From: Sinorhizobium fredii
GTDB taxonomy: Bacteria > Pseudomonadota > Alphaproteobacteria > Rhizobiales > Rhizobiaceae
Length of the DNA stretch: 64,000 nucleotides
Assembly: GCF_002944405.1 (NCBI RefSeq)
Contig: NZ_CP024307.1
Location: 2,190,501 to 2,254,500 of the forward strand
Reading direction: 5' to 3'
This document shows, piece by piece, positions 18,131 to 26,894 of the stretch. A program made the translations under genes and the position numbers. How positions within the stretch are numbered: the stretch's first letter is position 1; every line of letters starts with the position of its first letter. Below the pieces are notes generated by a model. It was not told the DNA's origin. It worked only from the letters and a program-made list of their open reading frames with translations, and searched no databases.

Positions 18131-19216
18131 TCAAAGTCGGTTTTCGCTGGCTGCGTCGAAAATCGAGGCGACGGCCATGTCGAAGGAGAGGCGCACCGTG
18201 CTGCCCGGTGGGTAGCGCCGCTGGCCGGCGATCCGCACCGACATGGATTGGCCGGCAAGCCTCAGCCAAAGGAGGTTGTCGGCGCCCATCGGCTCCTCGA
18301 TGTCGACCGTCGCGGGGTGCGCCTCGTGCCCTTCCGTCGCCTCGTCGACCTTGACGTGTTCGGGCCTCAGGCCGAGGACCACCTTCTGGCCAGGGTGAAG
18401 CCTCGTGCGTGCCGGATAGGCGGTGACGTCGAAGGCAACGCCGTCGACCCGAACGAAACTGCGGCCGTCCTTCGCCTCCAGCTCGCCGCGGAAGAAGTTC
18501 ATCGACGGCGAGCCGATGAAGCCGGCAACGAAGAGGTTCTCTGGGGCGTTGTAGATGGTCATCGGATCGGCGAGCTGCTGGATGACCCCGCTCTTCATCA
18601 CGGCGATGCGGTCGGCGAGCGTCAGCGCTTCGATCTGATCGTGCGTGACGTAGATCATCGTGTTCTTCAGCGACTGGTGCAGCCGCTTGATCTCGACCCG
18701 CAATTCGGAGCGCAGCTTGGCGTCCAGGTTCGACAGCGGCTCGTCGAAGAGGAAGACGTCGACGTCGCGCACCAGCGCCCGGCCGATCGCCACGCGCTGG
18801 CGCTGGCCGCCGGAGAGCTCCGAGGGTTTCCGCTTCAGCAGCGGCTGGATCTGCAGGATTTCCGCGGCGCGCTTCACGCGCTTGTCGATTTCCGCATGCG
18901 GAATTTTGGCGACCTGCAAGCCGAAGGAAAGGTTCTTCTCGACGGACATCTGCGGATAGAGCGCATAGGACTGGAACACCATGCCGATGCCCCGATCCTT
19001 GGGCTCCTCCCAGGTCACATTGCGGTCCTTGATGAAGATCTGTCCATCGGACACGTCGAGCAGGCCGGCGATGCAGTTCAGCAGCGTCGACTTTCCGCAG
19101 CCTGACGAACCGAGCAGGACGAGGAACTCGCCATGGTCGATGTCGAGATTGAGCCTGTCGAGAACCGTGACGGCGCCGAAATTCAGTGACAGATCCCTGA
19201 CGGAAACACTTGTCAT
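18131..19216 (-). CDS. Sugar ABC transporter ATP-binding protein (UgpC/MsmX type)
   Basis: 361 aa CUT1-family ATPase. Walker A GSSGCGKST, Q-loop VFQSYALYPQMSV, signature LSGGQRQRVAIGRAL, Walker B VFLFDEPLSNLD, H-loop VTHDQIEA, followed by a C-terminal TOBE regulatory region (about 240–361). It lies 6 bases after the MalG-like permease and before the GH2 gene, so it energises uptake of what is probably a mannose-containing oligosaccharide. Confidence 0.93.
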   Translation of the reverse strand: MTSVSVRDLSLNFGAVTVLDRLNLDIDHGEFLVLLGSSGCGKSTLLNCIAGLLDVSDGQIFIKDRNVTWEEPKDRGIGMVFQSYALYPQMSVEKNLSFGLQVAKIPHAEIDKRVKRAAEILQIQPLLKRKPSELSGGQRQRVAIGRALVRDVDVFLFDEPLSNLDAKLRSELRVEIKRLHQSLKNTMIYVTHDQIEALTLADRIAVMKSGVIQQLADPMTIYNAPENLFVAGFIGSPSMNFFRGELEAKDGRSFVRVDGVAFDVTAYPARTRLHPGQKVVLGLRPEHVKVDEATEGHEAHPATVDIEEPMGADNLLWLRLAGQSMSVRIAGQRRYPPGSTVRLSFDMAVASIFDAASENRL

Positions 19217-19222
19217 CCTTGC

Positions 19223-20164
19223 TTATCCTTTCACTGCACCGGCCGCGATGCCGCGGACAAAGAGCCGACCGGAGACGAAATAGACGACGAGCGGAACGGC
19301 TCCCGTCAAAACCGTCGCTGCCATGTTGACGTTGTATTCCTTCACGCCCTGGACCGAATTGACGATGTTGTTGAGCTGGACGGTCATCGGGTAGTACTCG
19401 GGCCGCGTGAACACGACGCCGAACAGGAAGTCGTTCCAGATGCCGGTGACCTGCAGGATCATCGCCACCACGAAGATCGGGAGCGACATCGGCAGCATGA
19501 TCTTGAAGTAGATCGTCCAGAACCCGGCACCATCGACCCGCGCCGCCTTGAAGAGCTCTTCCGGCAGTCCCGCGAAGTAGTTGCGGAACAGGAGGGTCAG
19601 GATCGGCATGCCGAAGATCGTATGCACGATGACAAGTCCGGTCAGCGTGCCATAGACGCCCATTTCACGAAGCACGATCACGATCGGATAGATCATCACC
19701 TGGTATGGGATGAAGGCGCCGATGACCAGGATGGTGAAGAAGAGCTCCGCCCCCTTGAAGCGCCAGTTCGCCAGCGCATAGCCGTTCACCGAGGCAACCG
19801 CGATCGAGATGATCACCGAAGGCAGGGTGATGCGGACCGAATTCCAGAAGCCGCGGGAGAGCCCGTCGCAATTGAGCCCCGTGCAGGCCTCCGCCCAAGC
19901 CTTCACCCAGGGTTCGAAGGTGATTTCGAGCGGCGGCGCGAAGATGTTGCCGACGCGGATTTCCGGCATGCCTTTGAGCGACGTCACGATCATCACGTAG
20001 AGCGGCAGCAAGTAGTAAAGGGCCACGACGATCAAGGTGCCGTAGACGATGATGTTGCGCCGCGATAGCCGGCGGCGCGGCTTGCGGCCGCTCGGGCCCT
20101 TTTCGATCCGCCCGGTTGCCGTTTCATGGGCAGTGAGCGTGCTGTTGCTGGCAATGTTATCCAC
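19223..20164 (-). CDS. Sugar ABC transporter permease (MalG family)
   Basis: 313 aa with six hydrophobic helices after a basic N terminus. The EAA-loop motif is EELFKAARVDGAGFWTIYFKIMLPMSLPI, the contact with the ATPase. It starts with GTG at 20164 overlapping the preceding permease by 8 bases (GTGGATAA), so translation is coupled. Partner of the MalF-like gene at 20157–21065. Confidence 0.93.
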   Translation of the reverse strand: MDNIASNSTLTAHETATGRIEKGPSGRKPRRRLSRRNIIVYGTLIVVALYYLLPLYVMIVTSLKGMPEIRVGNIFAPPLEITFEPWVKAWAEACTGLNCDGLSRGFWNSVRITLPSVIISIAVASVNGYALANWRFKGAELFFTILVIGAFIPYQVMIYPIVIVLREMGVYGTLTGLVIVHTIFGMPILTLLFRNYFAGLPEELFKAARVDGAGFWTIYFKIMLPMSLPIFVVAMILQVTGIWNDFLFGVVFTRPEYYPMTVQLNNIVNSVQGVKEYNVNMAATVLTGAVPLVVYFVSGRLFVRGIAAGAVKG

Positions 20165-21065
20165 GCTTGCGGCCTCCTCCGAATTCCAGATACGCCCACG
20201 GCACGATGATGATGGCGACGGTGATCAGCATCATGGTGGAGGCGGCGAAGCCCTGGCCGAGGTTCTGGGCCTGGAACATGTAGTCGTAGACGTATTTGGC
20301 CGGCACCTCCGACGCGATGCCGGGGCCGCCGCTCGTTTGCGCCACGACGAGGTCGTAGACCTTGACGATGCCGCTCGCGATGATCACCAGGGTGGTGATG
20401 AAAACGCCGCGCATCATCGGGATGATGATCAGCACATAGGTCTTCCACATTGGGATGCCGTCGACCCGCGCGGCCTTCCAGATGTCCTCGTCGATGCCGC
20501 GTAAGCCCGCGAGCATCAGACACATGACGAGACCCGTGCCCTGCCAGAGCGCGGCGATCAGGATGCCGTAGATGACGATATCGGCATCGTAGAGCGGGTC
20601 GAAGGAGAAGCTTGTCCAGCCGAGCGACCGAACGATCGACTGGATGCCGAATTGTGGATTGAGAAGCCACTGCCAGACCAGCCCGGTCACGATGAAGGAC
20701 AGGGCGAAGGGATAGAGCATGATCGTTCGGAAGGTATTCTCGAAGCGGATTTTCTGGTCCATCAGCGCCGCGAGCACGAAGCCGATCACCAGGCTGAAGA
20801 CCAGCGAGAAGAAGCCGTAGACCGCAAGGTTCTGGATGGAGATGATCCAGCGCGGCGCCGCCCACAGCCGCTCGTACTGGTCGAGGCCGACGAAGGAGAG
20901 ACGCGGCAGCAATTTCGAGTTGGTGAACGAGTAGACGACAGTCCAGATCGTGCCGCCGAGGAAGATGACCACGGCTGTCAGGATCATCGGAATCGAGGCG
21001 ATCTTCGCATTCAGGTTACGCAGCCACTGGTTCGGTCTGCCCGAACCACGTGTTAGAGCCGTCAT
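20157..21065 (-). CDS. Sugar ABC transporter permease (MalF family)
   Basis: 302 aa with six hydrophobic helices. The EAA loop reads EDIWKAARVDGIPMWKTYVLIIIPMMR. ATG at 21065 follows CCGGAGGAGG and is preferred over a longer frame. It is separated from the binding-protein gene by 197 bases that contain a strong stem-loop, a usual arrangement for making more binding protein than permease. Confidence 0.93.
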   Translation of the reverse strand: MTALTRGSGRPNQWLRNLNAKIASIPMILTAVVIFLGGTIWTVVYSFTNSKLLPRLSFVGLDQYERLWAAPRWIISIQNLAVYGFFSLVFSLVIGFVLAALMDQKIRFENTFRTIMLYPFALSFIVTGLVWQWLLNPQFGIQSIVRSLGWTSFSFDPLYDADIVIYGILIAALWQGTGLVMCLMLAGLRGIDEDIWKAARVDGIPMWKTYVLIIIPMMRGVFITTLVIIASGIVKVYDLVVAQTSGGPGIASEVPAKYVYDYMFQAQNLGQGFAASTMMLITVAIIIVPWAYLEFGGGRKRG

Positions 21066-21222
21066 GTTTCCTCCTCCGGAACTGCGACAATGTCTGGCGG
21101 CGGGCGGCACCGGCGACCAGCAAGCCGCCGAACTTCAACGCCGACCACGGACGTGGCCCCTGCCCTTGACTGCAACGACCGACCCCGCGTCAGCGGCATC
21201 CGGGCACGGCGGCAGGCCGGGC

Positions 21223-21250
21223 GACGGCCTCGCGCAGCAGCGAGGCCGTC
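21223..21250 (-). terminator. Stem-loop between binding-protein and permease genes
   Basis: A perfect 11-bp stem (GACGGCCTCGC at 21223–21233 with its complement at 21240–21250) and 6-base loop, 13 bases after the binding-protein stop. There is no T-run, so it is more likely a 3' mRNA stabiliser or partial attenuator than a full terminator. Confidence 0.7.
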
Positions 21251-21262
21251 AGCAAGCCGCGA

Positions 21263-22498
21263 TCAGTCCGCTGCGGCGATGATTTCGGCGAAGCGCTTCT
21301 GAGCGTCTTCCGGCGTCATCGACGGGTTTGCGAAGAACTCGGAGAAGAGGTCTTCCTTCTGCTTCTGACTGTCGGCCGACAGCAGCTGGTCGGTGCCCTG
21401 GATCACGTTGCCCTTAGCGAGGATTTCCAGCCCCTTCTTCATGCAGTCGTTGGCGGTTGCGAGGTCCACGTCGCCGCGCACCGGCAGCGAGCCCTTCTTC
21501 AGATTGAAAGCGACCTGTGTCTTCGGATTGAGGAGCGTCGATGCCAGCACTTCCTGCGCCTTCGACTTTTCCTCATCCTCGAGCAGCGGAAAATAGAAGG
21601 CATCGCCGCCGGTCGAGATCACTTCGTTCACGCCAAGACCCGGAAGGCACGTATAGTCGACTCCGGCCTTCTGGCCCGCCACCTGGAACTCGCCCTGGGC
21701 CCAGTCACCCATGATCTGGCCGCCGGCCTTGCCGGTGATGACAAGGTTCGTCGCCTGGTTCCAGTCCTGAACATTGGTGCCTTTCGACAGGCGGCGTGCA
21801 TCGTCGGCCGCCTTGAAGACCTTGGCGATCTCCGGTCCGGCTGCGACTTCCTCATCCTTCTTGGCAAAGACTTGCTCGAACACGTCCTTGCCGGCAATCG
21901 CCACCATCAGCACGTCGAACGCACCGGCCGCCTGCCACGGCTGACCGCCGACGGCAAGCGGTATGATGCCGGCCTTTTCAAGCGCCGGCCCGGCCGCAAC
22001 GAATTCGTCCCAGTTCTTCGGCACCGGCACACCGGCCTGCTTGAAGGCAGCATTCGAAAGCCACAGCCATTGCCAGGAATGGATGTTGACGGGCGCGCAA
22101 TAGATCTTGCCTTCGATCGTGCAGGAGTCGAGCAGGCTGGCCGGCTTGACGATTTCCTTCCAGTTTTCGCGCGTAGCGACATCGGTCAGGTCGCGCATCA
22201 ACCCGGCCTCGACCAGTTCCTCGGCCTGACGGCCATGGTTGAACTGAGTCGCGCCCATCGGGTCGCCGCCGGTGATGCGGCTGATCATGATCGGCCGCGC
22301 CGTGCCGCCGGAGCCGGCGATCGCACCATCAACCCATTTGTTGCCGGTCGCGTCGAATGCCTTCGCAAGTTCGGCGACCGCGGCAGCTTCGCCGCCGGAC
22401 GTCCACCAATGCGTGACCTCCAGATCGGTGGCCTGAGCCAGGCCGAACGGCAGGACCACGGTTGCGGCCAAAGCGCCGGCCAAAGAACGTAATTTCAT
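21263..22498 (-). CDS. Sugar ABC transporter substrate-binding protein
   Basis: 411 aa periplasmic binding protein of the CUT1 family. Signal peptide about 1–23 (VVLPFGLAQA-T). The mature start LEVTHWWTSGGEAAAVAELAKAF and the hinge segments HSWQWLWLSNAAFKQAGV, MGDWAQGEF and STGGDAFYFPLL resemble glucose/mannose-type binders. First gene of the sugar operon, facing the LacI regulator across a spacer with two operator-like palindromes. Ligand inferred as a mannose-containing glycoside from the GH2 partner. Confidence 0.9.
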   Translation of the reverse strand: MKLRSLAGALAATVVLPFGLAQATDLEVTHWWTSGGEAAAVAELAKAFDATGNKWVDGAIAGSGGTARPIMISRITGGDPMGATQFNHGRQAEELVEAGLMRDLTDVATRENWKEIVKPASLLDSCTIEGKIYCAPVNIHSWQWLWLSNAAFKQAGVPVPKNWDEFVAAGPALEKAGIIPLAVGGQPWQAAGAFDVLMVAIAGKDVFEQVFAKKDEEVAAGPEIAKVFKAADDARRLSKGTNVQDWNQATNLVITGKAGGQIMGDWAQGEFQVAGQKAGVDYTCLPGLGVNEVISTGGDAFYFPLLEDEEKSKAQEVLASTLLNPKTQVAFNLKKGSLPVRGDVDLATANDCMKKGLEILAKGNVIQGTDQLLSADSQKQKEDLFSEFFANPSMTPEDAQKRFAEIIAAAD

Positions 22499-22513
22499 GA
22501 GTCTCCTCCCTCA

Positions 22514-22527
22514 CTGTAACGTTACCG
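22514..22527. promoter_or_regulatory. LacI-type operator 1
   Basis: CTGTAACGTTACCG, containing the perfect 10-mer palindrome GTAACGTTAC with the central CG typical of LacI-family operators. It lies 16 bases upstream of the binding-protein ATG, positioned to block the sugar operon. Confidence 0.7.
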
Positions 22528-22834
22528 TAAAAAACTTAGTTCAATCCAATTGCCGACGCAACACCCACAACGGATAATTCAAATTTATTATTTTGATACT
22601 TCCTTTGGTTGTATTCTGCGGCCCGGCAAATGGCTTCAATCGGCCATACCAAGCTGCCGCAGCGCTTCAGAAATCATCCTTTAAGTGCCTGCGATGCATA
22701 ATTTAATTCGACGTGTTGCGATGCGCATCACCAATGGAGTGTCCGCGAACGCAGCATGACGCTGCACGCACTCCTAATTCAACTCACCGTTTACGCCCTT
22801 CGCAGCGCAACAACAAAAAGGCTCGACATCACTA

Positions 22835-22848
22835 CTGTATCGTTACAG
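22835..22848. promoter_or_regulatory. LacI-type operator 2
   Basis: CTGTATCGTTACAG has matching CTGTA/TACAG arms around a central CG and shares TGTAnCGTTAC with operator 1. It is about 160–170 bases upstream of the LacI-type gene, suitable for autoregulation or looping between the two sites. Confidence 0.65.
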
Positions 22849-23006
22849 ATTTCAAGATACGATTTCGCCTCGCCCCGATATGGTGCGTTCGGGCAAATCG
22901 TATATAACGCCCCTACGGGCTAAGGAGACGGGCTATCGCGAGCGGCCACCGCGGGGTGCGGCTGGGAACGGCGACCTTGAAGGTCCGAACGAGCGGGCTT
23001 TGCGTG

Positions 23007-24074
23007 ATGGGCATGGAAGACAGGACGAGAAACAGGCCAGCGGCAGCGCCGCCAACGGAGGGCGGCAGGCCGACATTGAAGACGATCGCCTTCATGACCG
23101 GGCTCGGCATCACAACCGTTTCCCGCGCGCTGAAGGACGCGCCCGACATCGGCGCCGAGACCAAGGAGCGGGTGCGCCTGGTCGCCAAGCAGATCGGCTA
23201 TCAGCCGAACCGCGCAGGCGTCCGCCTCAGGACCGGCAAGACGAATGTCATCAGCCTTGTGCTGACGCTCGAGGAAGAGATCATGGGCATCACCAGCCCG
23301 ATGGTCATCGGCATCACCGAGATCCTCGCCGGCACGCCGTATCATCTCGTCGTCACGCCCTATAGTTCCTCCAAGGATCCGCTCGGGCCGATCCGCTACA
23401 TTCTCGATACCGGCGCTGCCGACGGCGTGATCATCTCTCGAATGGAGCCGAACGATCCACGCGTGACGCTGCTCACCGAGCGTCAATTTCCCTTCGCGAC
23501 ACATGGCCGGACCGAAATGGGGATCGCCCATCCCTATCACGACTTCGACAACGGACGCTTCGCGTATGAGGCGGTGCGCAGGCTTGTCGAGCGCGGCAGG
23601 CGCCGGCTGGTGCTCCTGGAACCGCCGCCGCACCTCACCTTCCATTCCCACATGCGCACCGGCTTCGAGCACGGTCTCAAGGATTTCGGCGCGGAGTCGG
23701 TGAGCTTCCATCAGGTCAACATCGACTACAGCCTCGTCGCCATCCGCGACGCTTTCGAGAAGCTGATGGGCTCTTCGGACGCCCCCGACGGGATCGTCTC
23801 CGGCAGCGGCTCGGGTGCCATTGCGCTGATTGCCGGCATCGAGGCGGCGCGCAAGAAGCTCGGCGAGGACGCAGACATGGTCTCCAAGGTCCCGAGCGAC
23901 TTCCTGCGCTGGCTGCGCCCGGAAGTGATGACCATGTACGAGGATATCCGGGTCGCCGGACGCGAACTCGCCAAGGCGGTCATCGGCCGCATCGAGGGAA
24001 GCCCTCCCGAAACGCTTCAAAGCCTCAGCCAGCCCGAATTCCAGCCGCCGATGCAGAGATCGCCGGAAGTTTAG
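23007..24074 (+). CDS. LacI-family transcriptional regulator
   Basis: 355 aa from the chosen start. A LacI helix-turn-helix begins at about residue 24: LKTIAFMTGLGITTVSRALKDAPDIG, with the hinge helix IGYQPNRAGVRLRTGKT. The rest is a periplasmic-binding-protein-like effector domain (ISLVLTLEEEIMGITSPMVIGI, DGIVSGSGSGAIALIAGI). The start is uncertain: ATG at 23007, ATG at 23013 and an upstream frame start at 22956 are all open, none with a strong ribosome site. It is divergent from the sugar ABC operon and likely represses it until the inducing sugar binds. Confidence 0.88.
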   Translation: MGMEDRTRNRPAAAPPTEGGRPTLKTIAFMTGLGITTVSRALKDAPDIGAETKERVRLVAKQIGYQPNRAGVRLRTGKTNVISLVLTLEEEIMGITSPMVIGITEILAGTPYHLVVTPYSSSKDPLGPIRYILDTGAADGVIISRMEPNDPRVTLLTERQFPFATHGRTEMGIAHPYHDFDNGRFAYEAVRRLVERGRRRLVLLEPPPHLTFHSHMRTGFEHGLKDFGAESVSFHQVNIDYSLVAIRDAFEKLMGSSDAPDGIVSGSGSGAIALIAGIEAARKKLGEDADMVSKVPSDFLRWLRPEVMTMYEDIRVAGRELAKAVIGRIEGSPPETLQSLSQPEFQPPMQRSPEV

Positions 24075-24096
24075 ACTAGGTCGGTCGATCCGCGGG

Positions 24097-25875
24097 CTAC
24101 CAGTTGCCCTGCCAGCCCGCTTTGCGGAGACTAGTGCGTATTTGTTCGCGTTGCTCGGGATTGACGAAGCGCGATACGAACTCGCCGAGTTCCTCCTGTC
24201 CTTCAGACGAGTTCCGTTGCATTTCGGCGGCTGCCTGTTCGGCCTCACGCTGGCGCCCCAGTTCCACGAGACAACAGACGAGTGCGCAGTGCGTGGAGGG
24301 TAGATCCGGCCGCTTGGCCGCGGCATTGAGCGCCGGTTGAAGCGATTCTTCGTACTCCCCTGTGAGGAAATGAGCGAAGGCCAGGAAATGCAGCCATAGG
24401 AATGCAAGCGGATCGTGCGGACTGAGGCGCAGGCCTCTCTGAAATGGCTCAATCGCCTGGCCGGCCCGGCCGAGGAAGAGGCGCGACATACCGAGGAGCA
24501 TATAGCCGAGCGCAAAGCTGGGACTGAGGTCAATCGATCTTTGGGCGGCCTCCATTGCCCGATGGAGCCTGCCCATGACGACGCTCATAATTCCCACCGC
24601 ATAATGCGCATAGGGGTCGGTTTCGGCAAGTTGCGCGGCACGCAGCGCCGCCTGCCATCCCTCCGCCATGTCCCCCGCGGGGTTCTCGCTCCACCGGAAG
24701 AACAGCGTCCCCGCGTTGCACCTGCCAAGCCAGGTGTATCCTTCGGCGATATCGGGCGCCGCCACGATCGCCTTGCGAAACAGCTCGCGCGCACAGCGAT
24801 GCTCGGCCGGCGTGAACTGATAGAAGTGCCACATGCCGCGAAAGATCAGTTCCCAGGCGGTCAGGTTGTCCGGCGCTTTGCGCCGCACCCGTAGGGTCTC
24901 CATTCTCAGCATTTCCGGCTCGATCGCGCCGGCAACGCGGTCGACGATCTCGTCCTGCAGCGCGAAGAGCTCCGCCAGGTCACGGTCGTACCGTTCGGCC
25001 CAGACATGATGGCCGGTTTCCGCTTCCACCAACTGCGCCGTGACGCGAACCCTGTCGCTCGATTTGCGCGTGCTCCCCTCCAACACATAACGCACGCCGA
25101 GTTCACTGCCGATCTGCTGCACCGTGGCGGCGCGGTTCTTGTAGGTGAAGCTCGAATTGCGGGCGATGACGAAAAACCACCGGAACTTTGCGAGGGCCGT
25201 AATAAGATCCTCCGTCAGGCCGTCAGCAAAGTAATCCTGCTCGGCATCTCCGCTCATATTGACGAATGGCATCACCGCGATCGACGGCTTGTCCGGCAAG
25301 GCCAAAGAGCCGCTCTGGAGCTCGGTTATCGGCACAGGCGGCTCCATGCTGGAGCGGACGCGATAGGCGCGCACCGGTCGCGCGATATTTTTTAAGGTTT
25401 TTTCGCCGAGGCACTCACACGCAAAGCTTAGCTTTCCGACGATTTGATCATGCACGGAAGCAGAGATACAGATGTCGCCCGGTTCGTCGAGCGTCTGCAG
25501 CCGCGCCGCTATATTGACCCCGTCTCCGAAGAGATCACCGCCGCGGGCGATTACGTCGCCAAGATTGATGCCGATGCGGAACATCATGCGGCGGCGTTCG
25601 GGAAGATCGATATTGCGGCGGCCGAGGGCGCGCTGAATAGCGACGGCGCAACGCACCGCCTGCACGGCACTTGCGAACTCGACCATGACGCCATCGCCAG
25701 CCATGTTGAACACCCGACCGCGGTGTTCGGCGACAAGACCCGCAATGATCTCCTGATACTTAGTAAGTAGGCTGAGCGTCGCCTCTTCGTCTTCCGACAT
25801 GAGACGGCTGTACCCAGCGACGTCGGCAGCCAGGACAACGGCCAGATGGCGTCCCTTTGCTTCATTCGTCGGCAC
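24097..25875 (-). CDS. Class III adenylate/guanylate cyclase with TPR-type C terminus
   Basis: 592 aa. The N-terminal cyclase domain (about 8–175) has both metal Asp residues (Asp18 in LAADVAGYS, Asp61 in AGDGVMVEF) and GDGVNIAARLQ with the transition-state Asn/Arg. A TolB/FlgO-like region follows (about 195–330: PSIAVMPFVNMSGDAEQDYFADGLTEDL..LVEAETGHHVWAERYDRDL), then TPR-like helices (about 370–560). This architecture is multiplied in rhizobia. GTG start at 25875 follows GGGAGGGG. It is cytosolic, with no membrane segment; the signal is unknown. Confidence 0.88.
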   Translation of the reverse strand: MPTNEAKGRHLAVVLAADVAGYSRLMSEDEEATLSLLTKYQEIIAGLVAEHRGRVFNMAGDGVMVEFASAVQAVRCAVAIQRALGRRNIDLPERRRMMFRIGINLGDVIARGGDLFGDGVNIAARLQTLDEPGDICISASVHDQIVGKLSFACECLGEKTLKNIARPVRAYRVRSSMEPPVPITELQSGSLALPDKPSIAVMPFVNMSGDAEQDYFADGLTEDLITALAKFRWFFVIARNSSFTYKNRAATVQQIGSELGVRYVLEGSTRKSSDRVRVTAQLVEAETGHHVWAERYDRDLAELFALQDEIVDRVAGAIEPEMLRMETLRVRRKAPDNLTAWELIFRGMWHFYQFTPAEHRCARELFRKAIVAAPDIAEGYTWLGRCNAGTLFFRWSENPAGDMAEGWQAALRAAQLAETDPYAHYAVGIMSVVMGRLHRAMEAAQRSIDLSPSFALGYMLLGMSRLFLGRAGQAIEPFQRGLRLSPHDPLAFLWLHFLAFAHFLTGEYEESLQPALNAAAKRPDLPSTHCALVCCLVELGRQREAEQAAAEMQRNSSEGQEELGEFVSRFVNPEQREQIRTSLRKAGWQGNW

Positions 25876-25991
25876 TAGCCCCTCCCTCGCCCCTCAATGG
25901 AGCAAGTCTACACCTTGCCGGACGCCTTCATCCAGAGGCGACACCGATGAGATGCACCGCCGCGGACGAACATTTCAGATTTCACAATGTT

Positions 25992-26666
25992 TCAAAGGAC
26001 GCAGCCGCACCTCGCGGATCGGGCATATGAGATGATCTCGACCCGTTTGCTGCGCCCGTCGCCGAGGAATTCGTCGACGGCCGCGGCGACGTCGCTCGGC
26101 CGGTACCGTGCCCAATGGCCGAGGCCATGGAGGGCTGCTTCCTGGCACGCGATCGAGCTGAGGCCTAGCGTGCGGCGCATGACATCGATCGCTGCCTTCT
26201 GCATGCGGTCGCAAGAAGGATCGTCCGGGAGCGCCAAAGACGGGAACTCGTCCCACCACATGTAACAGACAGTGTTCAGGGGAGCCGCGCCGGGCTCGTC
26301 TATGTGGCCCAACACAGCAGCACAGCGAGGTGCGAATAGATCGGTGAAGACGTTCTCTATGGCCTCAATGCAGGAGAGCCGCGCCCCCGTCGGCGTTGAG
26401 GTGCTGTAGAACCACCCGTTGTCACCCGAGGCGCTGGTGCTCAGGAGATAGGTGAGTCCCTGGGCAATCTGCGCATCGGAGAAGCTGGCGAGCGAGTGCT
26501 CAGTTGTTGAAAAGAGCCTCGTGAAGTACTCGATGGCGACGGGCGGCTCTGGATTCCACCAAGGCGGATCTTCGTCGAAGAACCAGGGATAGCCGTGCGG
26601 CCTGATCGAGTGGCCAAAGGCGTGCTCGAGCCAGGCATCGTAGCTCAGGTTCGAAACCGCGGGCAT
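25992..26666 (-). CDS. Conserved hypothetical protein
   Basis: 224 aa, acidic and Trp-rich (FFDEDPPWWNPEPP, CYMWWDEFPSLAL), no signal peptide or membrane helix. The C-terminal half looks helical (CQEAALHGLGHWARYRPSDVAAAVDEFL), and ends with a Cys-containing tail (ARSARCGCVL). Start at 26666 follows AAAGAGGCTCGC. I do not recognise a family of known function; neighbours (a cyclase and a YdeI-like protein) give no clue. Confidence 0.72.
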   Translation of the reverse strand: MPAVSNLSYDAWLEHAFGHSIRPHGYPWFFDEDPPWWNPEPPVAIEYFTRLFSTTEHSLASFSDAQIAQGLTYLLSTSASGDNGWFYSTSTPTGARLSCIEAIENVFTDLFAPRCAAVLGHIDEPGAAPLNTVCYMWWDEFPSLALPDDPSCDRMQKAAIDVMRRTLGLSSIACQEAALHGLGHWARYRPSDVAAAVDEFLGDGRSKRVEIISYARSARCGCVL

Positions 26667-26894
26667 GCGAGCCTCTTTCCGTTGGAGGTCACGTTATCCG
26701 GAACGCGCAGGCATGCCGGGGCCAATCATCCACGTAACTTAACCATCTCACGAGCCCGTTGCGCACGCCAGTTGCGTTTACCGCGCCCCGCTTGTCGGTT
26801 CGCGTCGTAGGGTGAGGGCTGGAAGGCGACAGCGGCGCCTTGTAGGCTCGCCGATTCAGGAGCGATGATGTCACCGCCAGGAGGAAACTGACTG

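Larger units (their letters stand above)
22499..23006. promoter_or_regulatory. Divergent promoter region of sugar operon and lacI-type gene
   Basis: About 508 bases of lower-GC sequence without a gene. It holds two related palindromes, 22514–22527 and 22835–22848, one near each divergent gene, and so probably both promoters. Confidence 0.65.
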
